Program-made: the position numbers and the translations under genes | The notes under the pieces: model-generated | What the model was told of the DNA's origin: nothing | Databases searched by the model: none | Seen by the model: only the letters and a program-made list of their open reading frames with translations | From: Roseococcus pinisoli | GTDB lineage: Bacteria > Pseudomonadota > Alphaproteobacteria > Acetobacterales > Acetobacteraceae | Reading direction: 5' to 3' | NCBI RefSeq assembly: GCF_018413645.1 | Contig: NZ_JAHCDA010000001.1 | Location: 1,178,001-1,242,000, forward strand | DNA length: 64,000 nucleotides | In this document: positions 44,224 through 53,392 of the stretch, one piece after another | Numbering within the stretch: position 1 is the first letter of the stretch | Layout: the number at the start of each line of letters is the position of its first letter

Positions 44224-44553
44224 TCAGGCGATCTTCGAAGCGATCCAGTCCTTCATCTGGCTGCGCGGCATGGCACCGACCTTGGTGTCCACCGGCTTGC
44301 CGTCCTGGAACAGGATCATCGTGGGGATGCCGCGCACGGAATAATTGTTCGGCGTCATCGGGTTGTCGTCGATGTTCACCTTCGCGACGGTCAGCTTGCC
44401 CTGATATTCCTGCGCGATCTCGTCCAGGATCGGGGCGACCATCCGGCACGGGCCGCACCATTCGGCCCAGAAATCCACCAGCACGGCGCCTTTGGACTCA
44501 AGCACGTCCTGCTTGAAGCTGTCGTCGCTCACGGCCTTGGTCAGTTCGCTCAT
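44224..44553 (-). CDS. trxA: Thioredoxin
   Basis: A 109-aa cytosolic disulfide reductase with the full thioredoxin fold and active site WAEWCGPCRMVAPILDE; the cis-proline loop is SVRGIPTMILFQDG. It lies 51 nt downstream of addA at the end of the minus-strand operon, the usual alphaproteobacterial place. Confidence 0.97.
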   Translation of the reverse strand: MSELTKAVSDDSFKQDVLESKGAVLVDFWAEWCGPCRMVAPILDEIAQEYQGKLTVAKVNIDDNPMTPNNYSVRGIPTMILFQDGKPVDTKVGAMPRSQMKDWIASKIA

Positions 44554-44604
44554 GGGGGGTCCTCGATTTCAACAGGGGGAAAGTCGTGTCGCCTCCGCTC
44601 CGGG

Positions 44605-47600
44605 TCAAGCCGGGGCGTGGCGATCGAGCAGCGCGGAGGGCAAAGGCATGGCCCGCGCGCCATAGGTCCAGACCAGGGCGCATTCCACCGGACGGCCCGG
44701 GAAGGCCGCGCCGAGTACGGCGCGATAGGCCGCCATCTGCCGCAGATAGGCCGGGGGCGCGGCCTCCGGCGACCGCGGCGGCGGGCGGTTGGTCTTGAAG
44801 TCCAGCACCAGGATCCGGTCCGGCTCGACCAGCAGCCGGTCCACCTGGCCGAGGATCAGGCGCCCGCCGATGCGCCCGGCCAGCGGCGCCTCCGCCAGGC
44901 TGCCGGGCCCGAAGAGGGGCGCAATCGCGGGGTCGGCCATGACGCCCAGCGCCTCGGCCAGGATCTCCTCCGCCTGGGCCGCGTCGAGCCCCTGTCCGGG
45001 GCGCGACAGATAGGCGCGGCCCACGGCGGTGCGGTCGGCCTCCGGCAGGTCGGGCAGGGATTGCAGCAGCGCGTGGATGAGGTTGCCCCGGCGGAACCGG
45101 CGGCCCAGCGGATCGCCCGGCGCATGCGGCGCGGCGGCCGGCAGCTCCACCTCGTCATCCTCCATGTGGGAGGGGGTGGCGATGCCGGGGGCCTCCACGG
45201 CCCGGGCGGGCTCGCGCGCCCAGGCCGGCAGGGTCGCGGCGGCGCCGGCCAGGCGGCGCGCCTCGTCGCGGCGCGGGTCCGTCTGCGCCGAGGAGAGCCG
45301 CAGCAGCGGCCCTTCGGCGAAGCCGGCCGGGTCGGCGCCCCATTCCTGCGGCGCGAAGGTGATCTCCTCCAGCGCGTCGAGGTTGCGGAAGCCGGCCTCG
45401 ATCTTGCGGTACCAGCACTCGTCCGGTGGCTTCTTGCCGCGATGCCAGCCGCAGACCAGCAGGCGGTCCTCGGCGCGGGTCAGGGCGACGTAGAGCAGGC
45501 GGTTGCTCTCCTCGTTCTCCCGCTCGGCGCGGGCGAGGTCGGCGGTCTCATAGGCGGGGGCGGCGAAGCCCTCCTTGCGGGGCGCCCAGAGGGGAAGCTC
45601 GTCCTCGGTCCAGCGCAGCCCGGCCGAGCGCGGCGGCGAGCCGGTGGTGTCGGGCAGGATGACGATGGGCGCCTGCAGCCCCTTCGCGCCATGCACGGTC
45701 ATGACGCGCACGAGGTCGGCGCTGGTGTCCGGCTCGCGCTTGACCTCGGCGGCGGCGCGGCGGAGCCAGTGCAGGAAGCCCTGCAGGGAGGCCGGATGCG
45801 CACGCTCATGCGCCAGGGCCGCGGTCAGCAGCTCGTCCAGCGGGTCGGCGGCGTCGGGGCCCAGGCGGGCCAGCAGGCGGGCGCGCCCGCCGCGCTCGCC
45901 CAGCAACTCGGCGATGAGGGCATGGGGCGGCAGGTGGCTGGCGCGGGACTGCAGCGCGGCCAGCAGGTCGGCCGCACGGCCGATCCGCGTCTCGGCGCCG
46001 CGCTCGGCCATCAGCTGCACGTGCAGCGAGGCCGGGCGCCCATGGGCGAGGGCGAAGAGGTCCTCGTCGTCCAGGCCGAAGATCGGCGATTTCAGCGCGG
46101 CGGCGAGCTGCAGGTCGTCCTGCGGCAGCAGCAGGGCGTCGAGCGCGGCCAGCACGTCCTGCACGGCGAGCTGCTCGATCAGCACCATGCGGTCCACGCC
46201 GCCGACCGGCACGTCCTGCTCCTTCAGCGCACGGACGAGCTGGGCCAGGAAGGCATCCCGCCGGCGGACCAGAACCAGGATGTCGCCGGGGCGGATGCGG
46301 CGGCCCTGTTCGGGGTCGCCCTCATGGCGCGCGGGCAGGCGCTCATGGTCGATCATGTGGCGCAGGCGCCGCGCCAGCGCCGCGGCCAGGCGCGCGTCGG
46401 GGCCGGCCTCGGCCGTGGGGGTCTCGGGCACCTCCCAGGGCGGCGGCTCCTGCGCCGCGTCGGGGGTCTGGAGGGGCCAGAGCTCCACGAGGCCGGCCGC
46501 GCCGCCGCGGTCTGGGATGTGCTTCAGCGTCTCGCCCGGCGGGATCACGCCAGGGCAAGCCGGCCCGGCCATGAAGACCGCGTCCACCAGCTGCAGCACC
46601 GGCGGGGCGGAGCGGAAGGAGACTTCGAGCGAGACCGCGCGGAAGGTCTCCTCCGCCGCCTTCACGATCGCGGCGAACTCGGTCTGCGCGCGCGGCAGGC
46701 CGGCGGCGTCGGCGCCCTGGAAGCCGTAGATGGACTGCTTCACGTCGCCCACCGCGAAGACGGTGCGCGGCGGCGCGTCCTCGCGCGTGGCGCGGCCGGT
46801 GAAGAAGTCGCCGGTCAGCGCGCGGGCGATGCCCCATTGCTCGGGATTGCTGTCCTGCGCCTCGTCCAGCAGGACATGGTCGAGGCCGCCGTCGAGCTTG
46901 AAGAGCACCCAGGCCGAGCCCGGATCCTGCAGCAGCCGGCCGGCGGCGGCGATGAGGTCGTCATAGTCCAGCCGGCCGATGCGCTCCTTGGCGAGGCGGA
47001 AGCGGCTCAGCACCGGCAGGCCGAGGCCCAGCGCGGCCTCCGTCGCCTCGAAGAGGTTCAGCGCCTTCAGCGCCTCCAGCTGCGCGACGAGGCGCTCGCA
47101 TTCCGGGCAGAGAATGGCCAGAGCCTGCGCCTGCATCTCGGCGCCCATGCCGCCCTTGGTGGCGAGGAGCTTTTCCGAGCGCGCCGTGCCGGTCTGGGTC
47201 AGGAAGATGGCCTGCCAGTCGGCCAGCGCCGCCACGCGTTCCTGCGGCGTGGCCAGGGCCAGGAACCGCCGGATGGCGGCGCCGCGCTTCTGGTCGTTCG
47301 CATTGGTGCTGGCGACGAGCATCGCCGCCGCGCGGCACAGCTCCGCCTCCTGCGGCGAATGCGCGAGGTCGTGGTGCAGCTCCGCCGTGGTGACGCCCGG
47401 CGGCAGGCCCAGGGCGCGGGCGATGCGCGGCGAGAGGAGCGCTGTCCCGCCCGCGCGGCGGATGGCGGCGTCCAGCCGGGGCTCGGCCCGGCGCAGCTCG
47501 CCCATCAGCCCGCCGAGCGCCTTGGCCGAGGCCAGCGTCGCCAGCAGCGGGAGCGATTCGTGGCTCGGCAGCGCGGCGTCGCGCGCCGTGGCGAGCTCGG

Positions 47601-48063
47601 CCGCGGCGTCCATCTCCTCCAGCACCGAGAAGCCGGGCGGCAGGCCGGCCTCCAGCGGGAAGGCCTGGAGCAGGGACTGGGCGAAGCCATGCAGCGTCGC
47701 GATCCGCATGCCGCCCGGCAGCTCCAGCACGGCGGCGAAGGCGGCGCGGGCGCGCTCGGTCTCGGCGCGCGTGGCGTCGCGCTCCAACAACCGGCGGAGG
47801 TCGGCGGCCAGGGCATCCGGCGCGGCGACCGCCCAGTCGCCCAGGCGATGGTTGAGTCGCGTGGCCATCTCGGCCGCGGCGGCCTTCGTGAAGGTGAGGC
47901 AGAGCAGCCGCTCCGGCCGCGCCCCGCCCAGGATCAGGCGCAGCAGCCGGTCGGTCAGCAGCTTGGTCTTGCCCGAACCGGCGGAGGCCGTGACGAAGGC
48001 CGAGACCGCGGGGTCGGAGGCCGCGTTCTGGCTGCGCTGGGCGATGTCGCGAGCGGAGGTCAT
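44605..48063 (-). CDS. addA: Double-strand break helicase-nuclease subunit AddA
   Basis: An 1152-aa UvrD-like helicase with a C-terminal nuclease. Walker A is TASAGSGKTKLL, motif II HVLLDEAQDSNPEQW, motif III VFAVGDVKQSIYGFQGAD, motif V VMTVHGAKGLQAP and motif VI LLYVALTRAEDRL. The RecB-like nuclease at ~1060-1120 has LGQVDRLLVEPDRILVLDFKTN. With AddB it resects DNA ends for RecA. ATG 48063 overlaps the addB stop (ATGA); the open frame further upstream overlaps addB and is not AddA. Confidence 0.95.
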   Translation of the reverse strand: MTSARDIAQRSQNAASDPAVSAFVTASAGSGKTKLLTDRLLRLILGGARPERLLCLTFTKAAAAEMATRLNHRLGDWAVAAPDALAADLRRLLERDATRAETERARAAFAAVLELPGGMRIATLHGFAQSLLQAFPLEAGLPPGFSVLEEMDAAAELATARDAALPSHESLPLLATLASAKALGGLMGELRRAEPRLDAAIRRAGGTALLSPRIARALGLPPGVTTAELHHDLAHSPQEAELCRAAAMLVASTNANDQKRGAAIRRFLALATPQERVAALADWQAIFLTQTGTARSEKLLATKGGMGAEMQAQALAILCPECERLVAQLEALKALNLFEATEAALGLGLPVLSRFRLAKERIGRLDYDDLIAAAGRLLQDPGSAWVLFKLDGGLDHVLLDEAQDSNPEQWGIARALTGDFFTGRATREDAPPRTVFAVGDVKQSIYGFQGADAAGLPRAQTEFAAIVKAAEETFRAVSLEVSFRSAPPVLQLVDAVFMAGPACPGVIPPGETLKHIPDRGGAAGLVELWPLQTPDAAQEPPPWEVPETPTAEAGPDARLAAALARRLRHMIDHERLPARHEGDPEQGRRIRPGDILVLVRRRDAFLAQLVRALKEQDVPVGGVDRMVLIEQLAVQDVLAALDALLLPQDDLQLAAALKSPIFGLDDEDLFALAHGRPASLHVQLMAERGAETRIGRAADLLAALQSRASHLPPHALIAELLGERGGRARLLARLGPDAADPLDELLTAALAHERAHPASLQGFLHWLRRAAAEVKREPDTSADLVRVMTVHGAKGLQAPIVILPDTTGSPPRSAGLRWTEDELPLWAPRKEGFAAPAYETADLARAERENEESNRLLYVALTRAEDRLLVCGWHRGKKPPDECWYRKIEAGFRNLDALEEITFAPQEWGADPAGFAEGPLLRLSSAQTDPRRDEARRLAGAAATLPAWAREPARAVEAPGIATPSHMEDDEVELPAAAPHAPGDPLGRRFRRGNLIHALLQSLPDLPEADRTAVGRAYLSRPGQGLDAAQAEEILAEALGVMADPAIAPLFGPGSLAEAPLAGRIGGRLILGQVDRLLVEPDRILVLDFKTNRPPPRSPEAAPPAYLRQMAAYRAVLGAAFPGRPVECALVWTYGARAMPLPSALLDRHAPA

Positions 48064-51000
48064 TCTTCGCCCTCGGCCGACCATTCGGCGGTGCGCGCCA
48101 GGTGGCGGTAGTCGGGCGCGGCGCGGCGCCCCGGATGCGGGCTGGCCAGGAAGGGCCGGTCGCCCAGCAGGAAGCCTTCGGCCAGGCGGGTCAAAGCGCG
48201 CTCGGCATTGGCGACGGCCTCGGCGATGTCGATGTCCGGCGCCAGGACGCTGCCTGGCTCCATCGCGCCGGTCAGGCGCCAGTACTCCAGGGCGGAGACG
48301 GCGCCGGCCGGGAGGTCGCGGAAGGCGCCGCGCGCGGCCATCAGCGCCTCCAGCGGCAGCTGCGGTGCGGTGCCGGATTCGACGTCCTTCTTCGAGGGCA
48401 CGGTGCCGGACTTGTAGTCGAGGATGCGGTAGCTGCCGTCGGCCAGCCGCTCCACGCGGTCGGCCCGCGCCTCCAGCACGACGGTACGGCCCTGCCGATG
48501 GAGCTCGAGCCGGCCCGGCAGCTCGGCCCAGAGCTGATGCACCTCGCCTTGGCGCTGCGCCTCCATGGCGGCCACGAAATCGCCCACCCGGGCGAGGCGG
48601 ACGCGCCACAGGGCCTCGACGGCCGGCCGCAGCGCCGCGCGCTCCAGCGCGGTGGCCGCGGCCGCCTCCCACAGCGCGGCGGCGGCGTCGTGCCCCGGCC
48701 AGGGGCGCGGCAGGGCGCGCAGGAAGCGATGGATCGCGTCATGGATCAGGTTGCCGTAATCGGCCGCGCCCGGCTCCTGCTCCAGCGGGTCGAGCGGCGC
48801 GAGCCGGAGGATGCGGCGCGCGTGGAAGGCGTAGGGATCGGCCAGCAGCGTCGCGACGTCGCTGAGGGTGAGGCGATCGGGCCGGGCCGCGGCGGGTGGG
48901 CGCGGCGCGGGGCGCGGGCAGGGCCGCACCTCGGCCGGCTGGTCCAGCAGGGGCGCCCAGTCCGCGCAGGGGTTCTTCCCGATCCCCAGCCCGCGCTCCT
49001 GCCCGGCGAGGAAGGTGTCGAGCCGGGTCAGCCAGCGGGCGGGCACGCTGGGCGCGCCGCCGCGCCGCGCCGCGCGGGACAGCACGGCCTCCCGCGCCGA
49101 GGAGGCGGCGAGGAAGAAATCCGCCGCCACGCGGCCGATGCGCAGCTCGGGCGAGGGCAGGCCGAATTCGCGCCGCATGGGCCGGCTCATCCAGGGGCCG
49201 GGATCGGCGGCCTGCGGCCAGATCGTCTCGTCCAGCGCGCCCAGGACCACGCAGTCGAAGTCCAGCAGCCGGGCTTCCAGCAGACCTAGGATCTCCACCT
49301 GCGGATGCGCCGAATCGCGCCGCCCGCGCGAGATGCGGGGCGCCCGGGTGATGCCCTGCGCCAGCGCCGCCTCGAAGAGGCTCGGCCATTCGGCCGGCGG
49401 GATCGGCGGCAGCTCGGCCATGGCCGGGGCGAGGGCGGCGAGGTGGCGGGCCAGCGCCTCGCCCTCAGCCTGAGCGTAGAGCCGCAGCCCGCCCGGCAGC
49501 TCTGGCGTGCTCGCCAGGGCCTCGGCGGCCGCCAGGTGCTCGGCGAGCAGGTCGGCGGGCGGGCGCAGCAGGCCGCGGGGCAGGTGGTGGAAGGGGCCGA
49601 GCGCGGCCTCCAGCGCGTCCAGCAGGGCGGCCAGGCGCCGCGCGGCCTCGGGCTCCCGCAGGCCCGACAGGGCGGCGCGCAGCCCGCCCAGGCCGGGTGC
49701 CGGGGCGGGGCCGCGCAGCAGCGCGCGTTCCAGGAACTGGACCGAGGCGAGCCATTCGTCGCGCTCCTGCCCCGCGGCGCAGAGCGGGTGCTTGAGCACG
49801 GCCAGCAGCGCCACCGGCCCGCACTCCTCCGCCGCCAGATGCGCCAGCAGCCGGAGGAAGATGCCCGGCGGCGTGTCGGAGAGCGGCTGGCCGGCCGAAT
49901 CGTCGGCGAGGATGCCGTGGCGCGGCAGCTCGGCGGCGACGCGCCGGGCGAGGTCCCGATCGGGGGTGATCAGCGCGGCGCGCGCCCCGGGGCGCTCCAG
50001 CGCGCCCCGCAGCGCCAGCGCGATGGCCGCAGCCTCGTGCTGGCTGTCGCTCGCCTCGATGCGGGAGAGGCCCGCCATGGCGTCCCGCCACCGCGCCGGG
50101 TCGCGGGCCTGCCAGGGCTGGAGGTGTCCGGCCGGCAGCAGCGCCGTGCCGAGCAGCGCCGGGCGCTCGCCCGAGCCCTCGCCATGCCAGGGCAGGGCAT
50201 CGGCCATGGTCGCGCCCAGGCGGGCGAGCATGCGGCGCTGGCCGGCGAAGGGATGGGTCGGCGCCTCGGCCAGCTCCTCGAAGGGGAGGGCGGCGGTGGC
50301 GGCGTCCTCGGCCGGGAGCACCACGGCGCCCTCCGGCAGGCGGGTGGCGATGGTCCGCAGCAGGTCGGCCGCGGCCGGCACCGTGCCGCCCATGCCGATG
50401 CCCGCCGCGATCACGGCGCCCTGCGGCGGCTCACGCTCCCAGGCCTCGCGCTGGGCGCGGAGCGCGAGCACGCGGCGCACGCCGATGTCGAGCAGGCCCT
50501 GGTCGGTCAGCCAGCCGTGCCACTCCTCCACCACGCCGCGCAGGAAGATCGTCGTGATCTGCCAGTGGACGGCCAGCGCCTCGGGGGCCAGCGCCTCCAG
50601 CCGTTCCAGCCAGAGATGGTCCAGCAGGGCCGGGTCGTCGGGGAGGGGCGCGGCCTCCTCCAGTGCGATCTCGTCCAGCAGCTTGCCGAGCTCGAGTCCC
50701 AGCGCCCAGGCATGCTCGGCCGTGGGCGGGCCGCCGCGGGCGGGCGGGCGGCGGGCCGAGAAGCCGGCCAGCACCGCCTGGCGGCGCAGCGGGTCCACGG
50801 CGGGCGGCAGGCGCAGCAAGGCGGGCAGGGCGAGCTCGTCCGCATCCTCGACCGAGAGGCCGGCCAGGGCGCGCATGCGCGGCAGCAGCAGGGCGGGGAC
50901 CTCCGCCTCGCGGAGAAAGGCCGTCTGCAGGGCGCGCGCGGCGCGGCGCGTGGGCAGCAGGATGGTCGCCGCCGCCAGCCGCTCGCCCGTCCCGAGGCGG

Positions 51001-51065
51001 GCCAGGGCGCCCTGGGCCAGCCGGGGCAGGAAGGGCTGCCCTGGCGCGATGGAGAAGAGCTTCAC
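48060..51065 (-). CDS. addB: Double-strand break repair subunit AddB (alphaproteobacterial type)
   Basis: A 1001-aa partner of AddA. The N-terminus (ATILLPTRRAARALQTAFLR) is the degenerate helicase-like start of alphaproteobacterial AddB, without a true Walker A. The C-terminal RecB-like nuclease has VLEARADRVERLADGSYRIL and DYKSGTVPSKKDVESG. The start is GTG 51065, which overlaps the murU stop by 4 nt; the stop overlaps addA. AddAB and Ku-LigD thus both occur in this window. Confidence 0.92.
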   Translation of the reverse strand: MKLFSIAPGQPFLPRLAQGALARLGTGERLAAATILLPTRRAARALQTAFLREAEVPALLLPRMRALAGLSVEDADELALPALLRLPPAVDPLRRQAVLAGFSARRPPARGGPPTAEHAWALGLELGKLLDEIALEEAAPLPDDPALLDHLWLERLEALAPEALAVHWQITTIFLRGVVEEWHGWLTDQGLLDIGVRRVLALRAQREAWEREPPQGAVIAAGIGMGGTVPAAADLLRTIATRLPEGAVVLPAEDAATAALPFEELAEAPTHPFAGQRRMLARLGATMADALPWHGEGSGERPALLGTALLPAGHLQPWQARDPARWRDAMAGLSRIEASDSQHEAAAIALALRGALERPGARAALITPDRDLARRVAAELPRHGILADDSAGQPLSDTPPGIFLRLLAHLAAEECGPVALLAVLKHPLCAAGQERDEWLASVQFLERALLRGPAPAPGLGGLRAALSGLREPEAARRLAALLDALEAALGPFHHLPRGLLRPPADLLAEHLAAAEALASTPELPGGLRLYAQAEGEALARHLAALAPAMAELPPIPPAEWPSLFEAALAQGITRAPRISRGRRDSAHPQVEILGLLEARLLDFDCVVLGALDETIWPQAADPGPWMSRPMRREFGLPSPELRIGRVAADFFLAASSAREAVLSRAARRGGAPSVPARWLTRLDTFLAGQERGLGIGKNPCADWAPLLDQPAEVRPCPRPAPRPPAAARPDRLTLSDVATLLADPYAFHARRILRLAPLDPLEQEPGAADYGNLIHDAIHRFLRALPRPWPGHDAAAALWEAAAATALERAALRPAVEALWRVRLARVGDFVAAMEAQRQGEVHQLWAELPGRLELHRQGRTVVLEARADRVERLADGSYRILDYKSGTVPSKKDVESGTAPQLPLEALMAARGAFRDLPAGAVSALEYWRLTGAMEPGSVLAPDIDIAEAVANAERALTRLAEGFLLGDRPFLASPHPGRRAAPDYRHLARTAEWSAEGEE

Positions 51066-51787
51066 CGGAAGTGGCTGAGCAGCCCGGCGCGCAACCGCCG
51101 CTCGGTTCGCGCCAGATCGGCGGGCGTGGACAGGTGGAACCAGGCGCCGTCATGCACGAGGCCGAAAAGGCGCCCGGCCTCGATGGCGCGGTCGAAGCAG
51201 CGGTTGAGGCTGAAGCGCCCCTCCGGCTCAGGTGCGACCAGGGCTGGCGCCATGACCTGGAGCCCGCCGAAGATGAAGGGCGCCACCTCGGTCCCCCGGG
51301 GCCGCCGCAGCCGCCCCGCGCCATCCAGGAAGAAATCGCCACGGCCGACCTCGCCTTCGACCTGCGAGGTGCGGACCAGCAGCAGCAGCGCATCCATCCG
51401 CGCCGGGTCGAAATGCCGCCTGAGCAGGGAAAGGGCGGGGCTCGGCCCATCCAGCCAATAGGCGTCGCCGTTCACGACGGCGAAGGGCGCCTCCCCCAGG
51501 CGGGGCAGGGCGCGGCGGACGCCGCCGCCGGTCTCCAGCAGGTCGGGCTCCAGCTGCAGCCGCAGGCGGGGCGGCGTGCCGTCGCGCGCGGCCAGGGCCT
51601 CGGCGACGCGGGGGGCGCACCAATGCGCGTTGACGACCACCTCCTCGACGCCGGCCTGGGCGAGGCGGTCCAGCGCGTGGTCGAGCAGCGAGCGGCCGAG
51701 CAGCGGCAGCAGGGGCTTGGCGGTCTCGGCCGTCAGCGGCCGCATGCGCTGGCCGAGGCCGGCGGCGAGGACCATGGCGTATTTCAT
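51062..51787 (-). CDS. murU: N-acetylmuramate-1-phosphate uridylyltransferase MurU
   Basis: A 241-aa sugar-1-phosphate nucleotidyltransferase: AMVLAAGLGQRMRPLTAETA with the signature GLGQRMRPLT, KPLLPLLGRSLLDHALD, ETGGGVRRALP and VVNGDAYW. Position beside the AmgK-like kinase and tsaE marks it as MurU of the MurNAc recycling shunt, which bypasses MurA and thereby fosfomycin. ATG 51787 is preceded by TGAGGGC, contributed by the end of a dispersed repeat. Confidence 0.87.
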   Translation of the reverse strand: MKYAMVLAAGLGQRMRPLTAETAKPLLPLLGRSLLDHALDRLAQAGVEEVVVNAHWCAPRVAEALAARDGTPPRLRLQLEPDLLETGGGVRRALPRLGEAPFAVVNGDAYWLDGPSPALSLLRRHFDPARMDALLLLVRTSQVEGEVGRGDFFLDGAGRLRRPRGTEVAPFIFGGLQVMAPALVAPEPEGRFSLNRCFDRAIEAGRLFGLVHDGAWFHLSTPADLARTERRLRAGLLSHFR

Positions 51788-51905
51788 GGCTTGGCCCTCA
51801 GACGCCGGGCGCGGTCTTCGGCCGCCTGGCTTCGCCGCGCCACCGGCGCGCCAAGCCGGGAGGTCGGTTGGGCGGCGCCGGCCGCCTTGCGGCCGGGCAT
51901 CGCGG
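51788..51905 (-). repeat. Dispersed ~110-bp GC-rich repeat, copy B
   Basis: It fills most of the 136-nt gap between the amgK stop and the murU start. Read on the minus strand it aligns along its length with 44101-44217, with a few small indels. Its last bases, GCGTCTGAGGGC, supply the only plausible ribosome site for murU. Confidence 0.7.
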
Positions 51906-51923
51906 CGGAGGTCCGGGCCCTTG

Positions 51924-52868
51924 TCATGCGGGATTCCTTCGCAGCGCGCGTGGCACATGCGCGTCGAGGAAGCGCGCGAGCGGCGCCGCCGCTTCATGCG
52001 CCAGGGCGCGGTCCAGCAGCGCCCAGCAGCGCGGGCCGTGGGCAAGGTAATGCGGCTTGCCGTCCCGCCGGTCGAGCCGCACCCAGAGGGCCGCGACGCG
52101 CAGGTGGCGCTGGGCGGCGTGCACGGCCATGGCGGCGCGCAGATCCGCCGCCCCGAGCTCCGGGCGGAGCGTCAGGTACTCATCGATCACCGCCTGGCGC
52201 AGAGCGGGCGCCACGTCGCGCCGCGCATCCTCCACCAGCGACACGAGGTCGTAGACCGAATGCCCCACGGCCGCGTCCTGGAAGTCGATCAGCGCCATGC
52301 CCTGGGAGGTGGGGATGAGGTTGGCGGGGAAGAAGTCGCGATGGACGATCCCGCCGGCCGCGAAGGGCGCCAGCATGGCGCGGATCGCCGCATCCAGCTC
52401 CGCGCGGACGGCGTCCGACGGCGGCGCGCCGAGGACGGCCGGCCACCACCAGTCCAGGAAGGTGGCCGCCGCCGTGCGGGACATGGCCGCCGCATCCCAG
52501 GCCGGCAGGCCCTCGGGCGGGGGCGAGGCGTGCAGCCGCGCCATGCTGCGGGCGGCGTCGAGGTAGAGCGGCTGCGGATCGGCGCCGGCATCCAGCGCCT
52601 CGGCCATGCTGGCGGTGCCGAGATCCTCGACCAGCGCGAGGTTTTCCGCCGCTTCCACGGCGATCACGGCCGGGGCGGGCACGCCAATGGCCGCCAGGTG
52701 GCGCGCGACGCGCAGGAAGGCCGTCAGATAGTCGGCATCCGGGGTCTGCATGAGCAGGGCGCCACGGGGGCCGCCGGTCAAGCGGGTGTAGCGCTTGCTG
52801 GCATCGGCCGGCATGGGCTCCTGCCGCGCGCCCTCGAAGCCATGGGTGGTGAGGAAACGTTGGCTCAC
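51924..52868 (-). CDS. amgK: AmgK-like anomeric MurNAc/GlcNAc kinase (APH family)
   Basis: A 314-aa phosphotransferase of the aminoglycoside/choline kinase fold. The catalytic loop is GIVHRDFFPANLIPT and the metal site ALIDFQDAAVGHSVYDL. In proteobacteria the kinase between tsaE and murU is AmgK, which phosphorylates the anomeric carbon of MurNAc for recycling. GTG 52868 overlaps the tsaE stop by 4 nt. Assignment as AmgK rests on neighbours; an unrelated small-molecule kinase remains possible. Confidence 0.85.
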   Translation of the reverse strand: MSQRFLTTHGFEGARQEPMPADASKRYTRLTGGPRGALLMQTPDADYLTAFLRVARHLAAIGVPAPAVIAVEAAENLALVEDLGTASMAEALDAGADPQPLYLDAARSMARLHASPPPEGLPAWDAAAMSRTAAATFLDWWWPAVLGAPPSDAVRAELDAAIRAMLAPFAAGGIVHRDFFPANLIPTSQGMALIDFQDAAVGHSVYDLVSLVEDARRDVAPALRQAVIDEYLTLRPELGAADLRAAMAVHAAQRHLRVAALWVRLDRRDGKPHYLAHGPRCWALLDRALAHEAAAPLARFLDAHVPRALRRNPA

Positions 52869-53302
52869 GCGAGGCGTCCTTCCCAGCCCTCGAGCCGCGC
52901 GACGCGCTCCTCCTCCGCCTCGCCCGGCGCAAGCGTCACCCGCAGCGCATCGGCGGGGGCGAGGGCGCCGAGGCGGTCCGGCCATTCGACGATCACGATC
53001 CCCTCCCGCGCCTCGTCCCAGCCGAGCTCGCCGAGCCCGCCGGGGCCGGAAAGGCGGTAGAGGTCGTAGTGATGGGCCGTCGTCCCGCCCGGCAGGTCGT
53101 AGGACTGCACGAGGGTGAAGGTCGGGCTCGGGACCTCGAGGGCGGGGTCGCCGGCGGCGGCGCGCAGGAAAGCGCGGGCGAGGGCGGATTTCCCCGCGCC
53201 CAGCGGCCCGTCGAGAAGCAGGGTATCGCCCGGCCGGGCCTGCCGCGCGAGGCGCGCGGCGAGGGCTTCGGTGGCGGCGAGATCGGTAAGAATCAGCTCC
53301 AT
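52865..53302 (-). CDS. tsaE: tRNA threonylcarbamoyladenosine biosynthesis ATPase TsaE
   Basis: A 145-aa ATPase needed with TsaB and TsaD for t6A37 of ANN-reading tRNAs. P-loop GPLGAGKSALARAFLRA, then VPSPTFTLVQSYDL, HHYDLYRL and IVIVEWPDRLG are all as in the family. It is first in the minus-strand operon and divergent from the reductase gene with a 90-nt gap. Confidence 0.94.
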   Translation of the reverse strand: MELILTDLAATEALAARLARQARPGDTLLLDGPLGAGKSALARAFLRAAAGDPALEVPSPTFTLVQSYDLPGGTTAHHYDLYRLSGPGGLGELGWDEAREGIVIVEWPDRLGALAPADALRVTLAPGEAEEERVARLEGWEGRLA

Positions 53303-53392
53303 GAGGGCGCCATCTTGCCGCCGGCCGCCGCAACTAGCAAAGCACGGTCCCGAAGGCTGGACGGTTCGGCCAAAGGGAGGCATGCGAGGACC

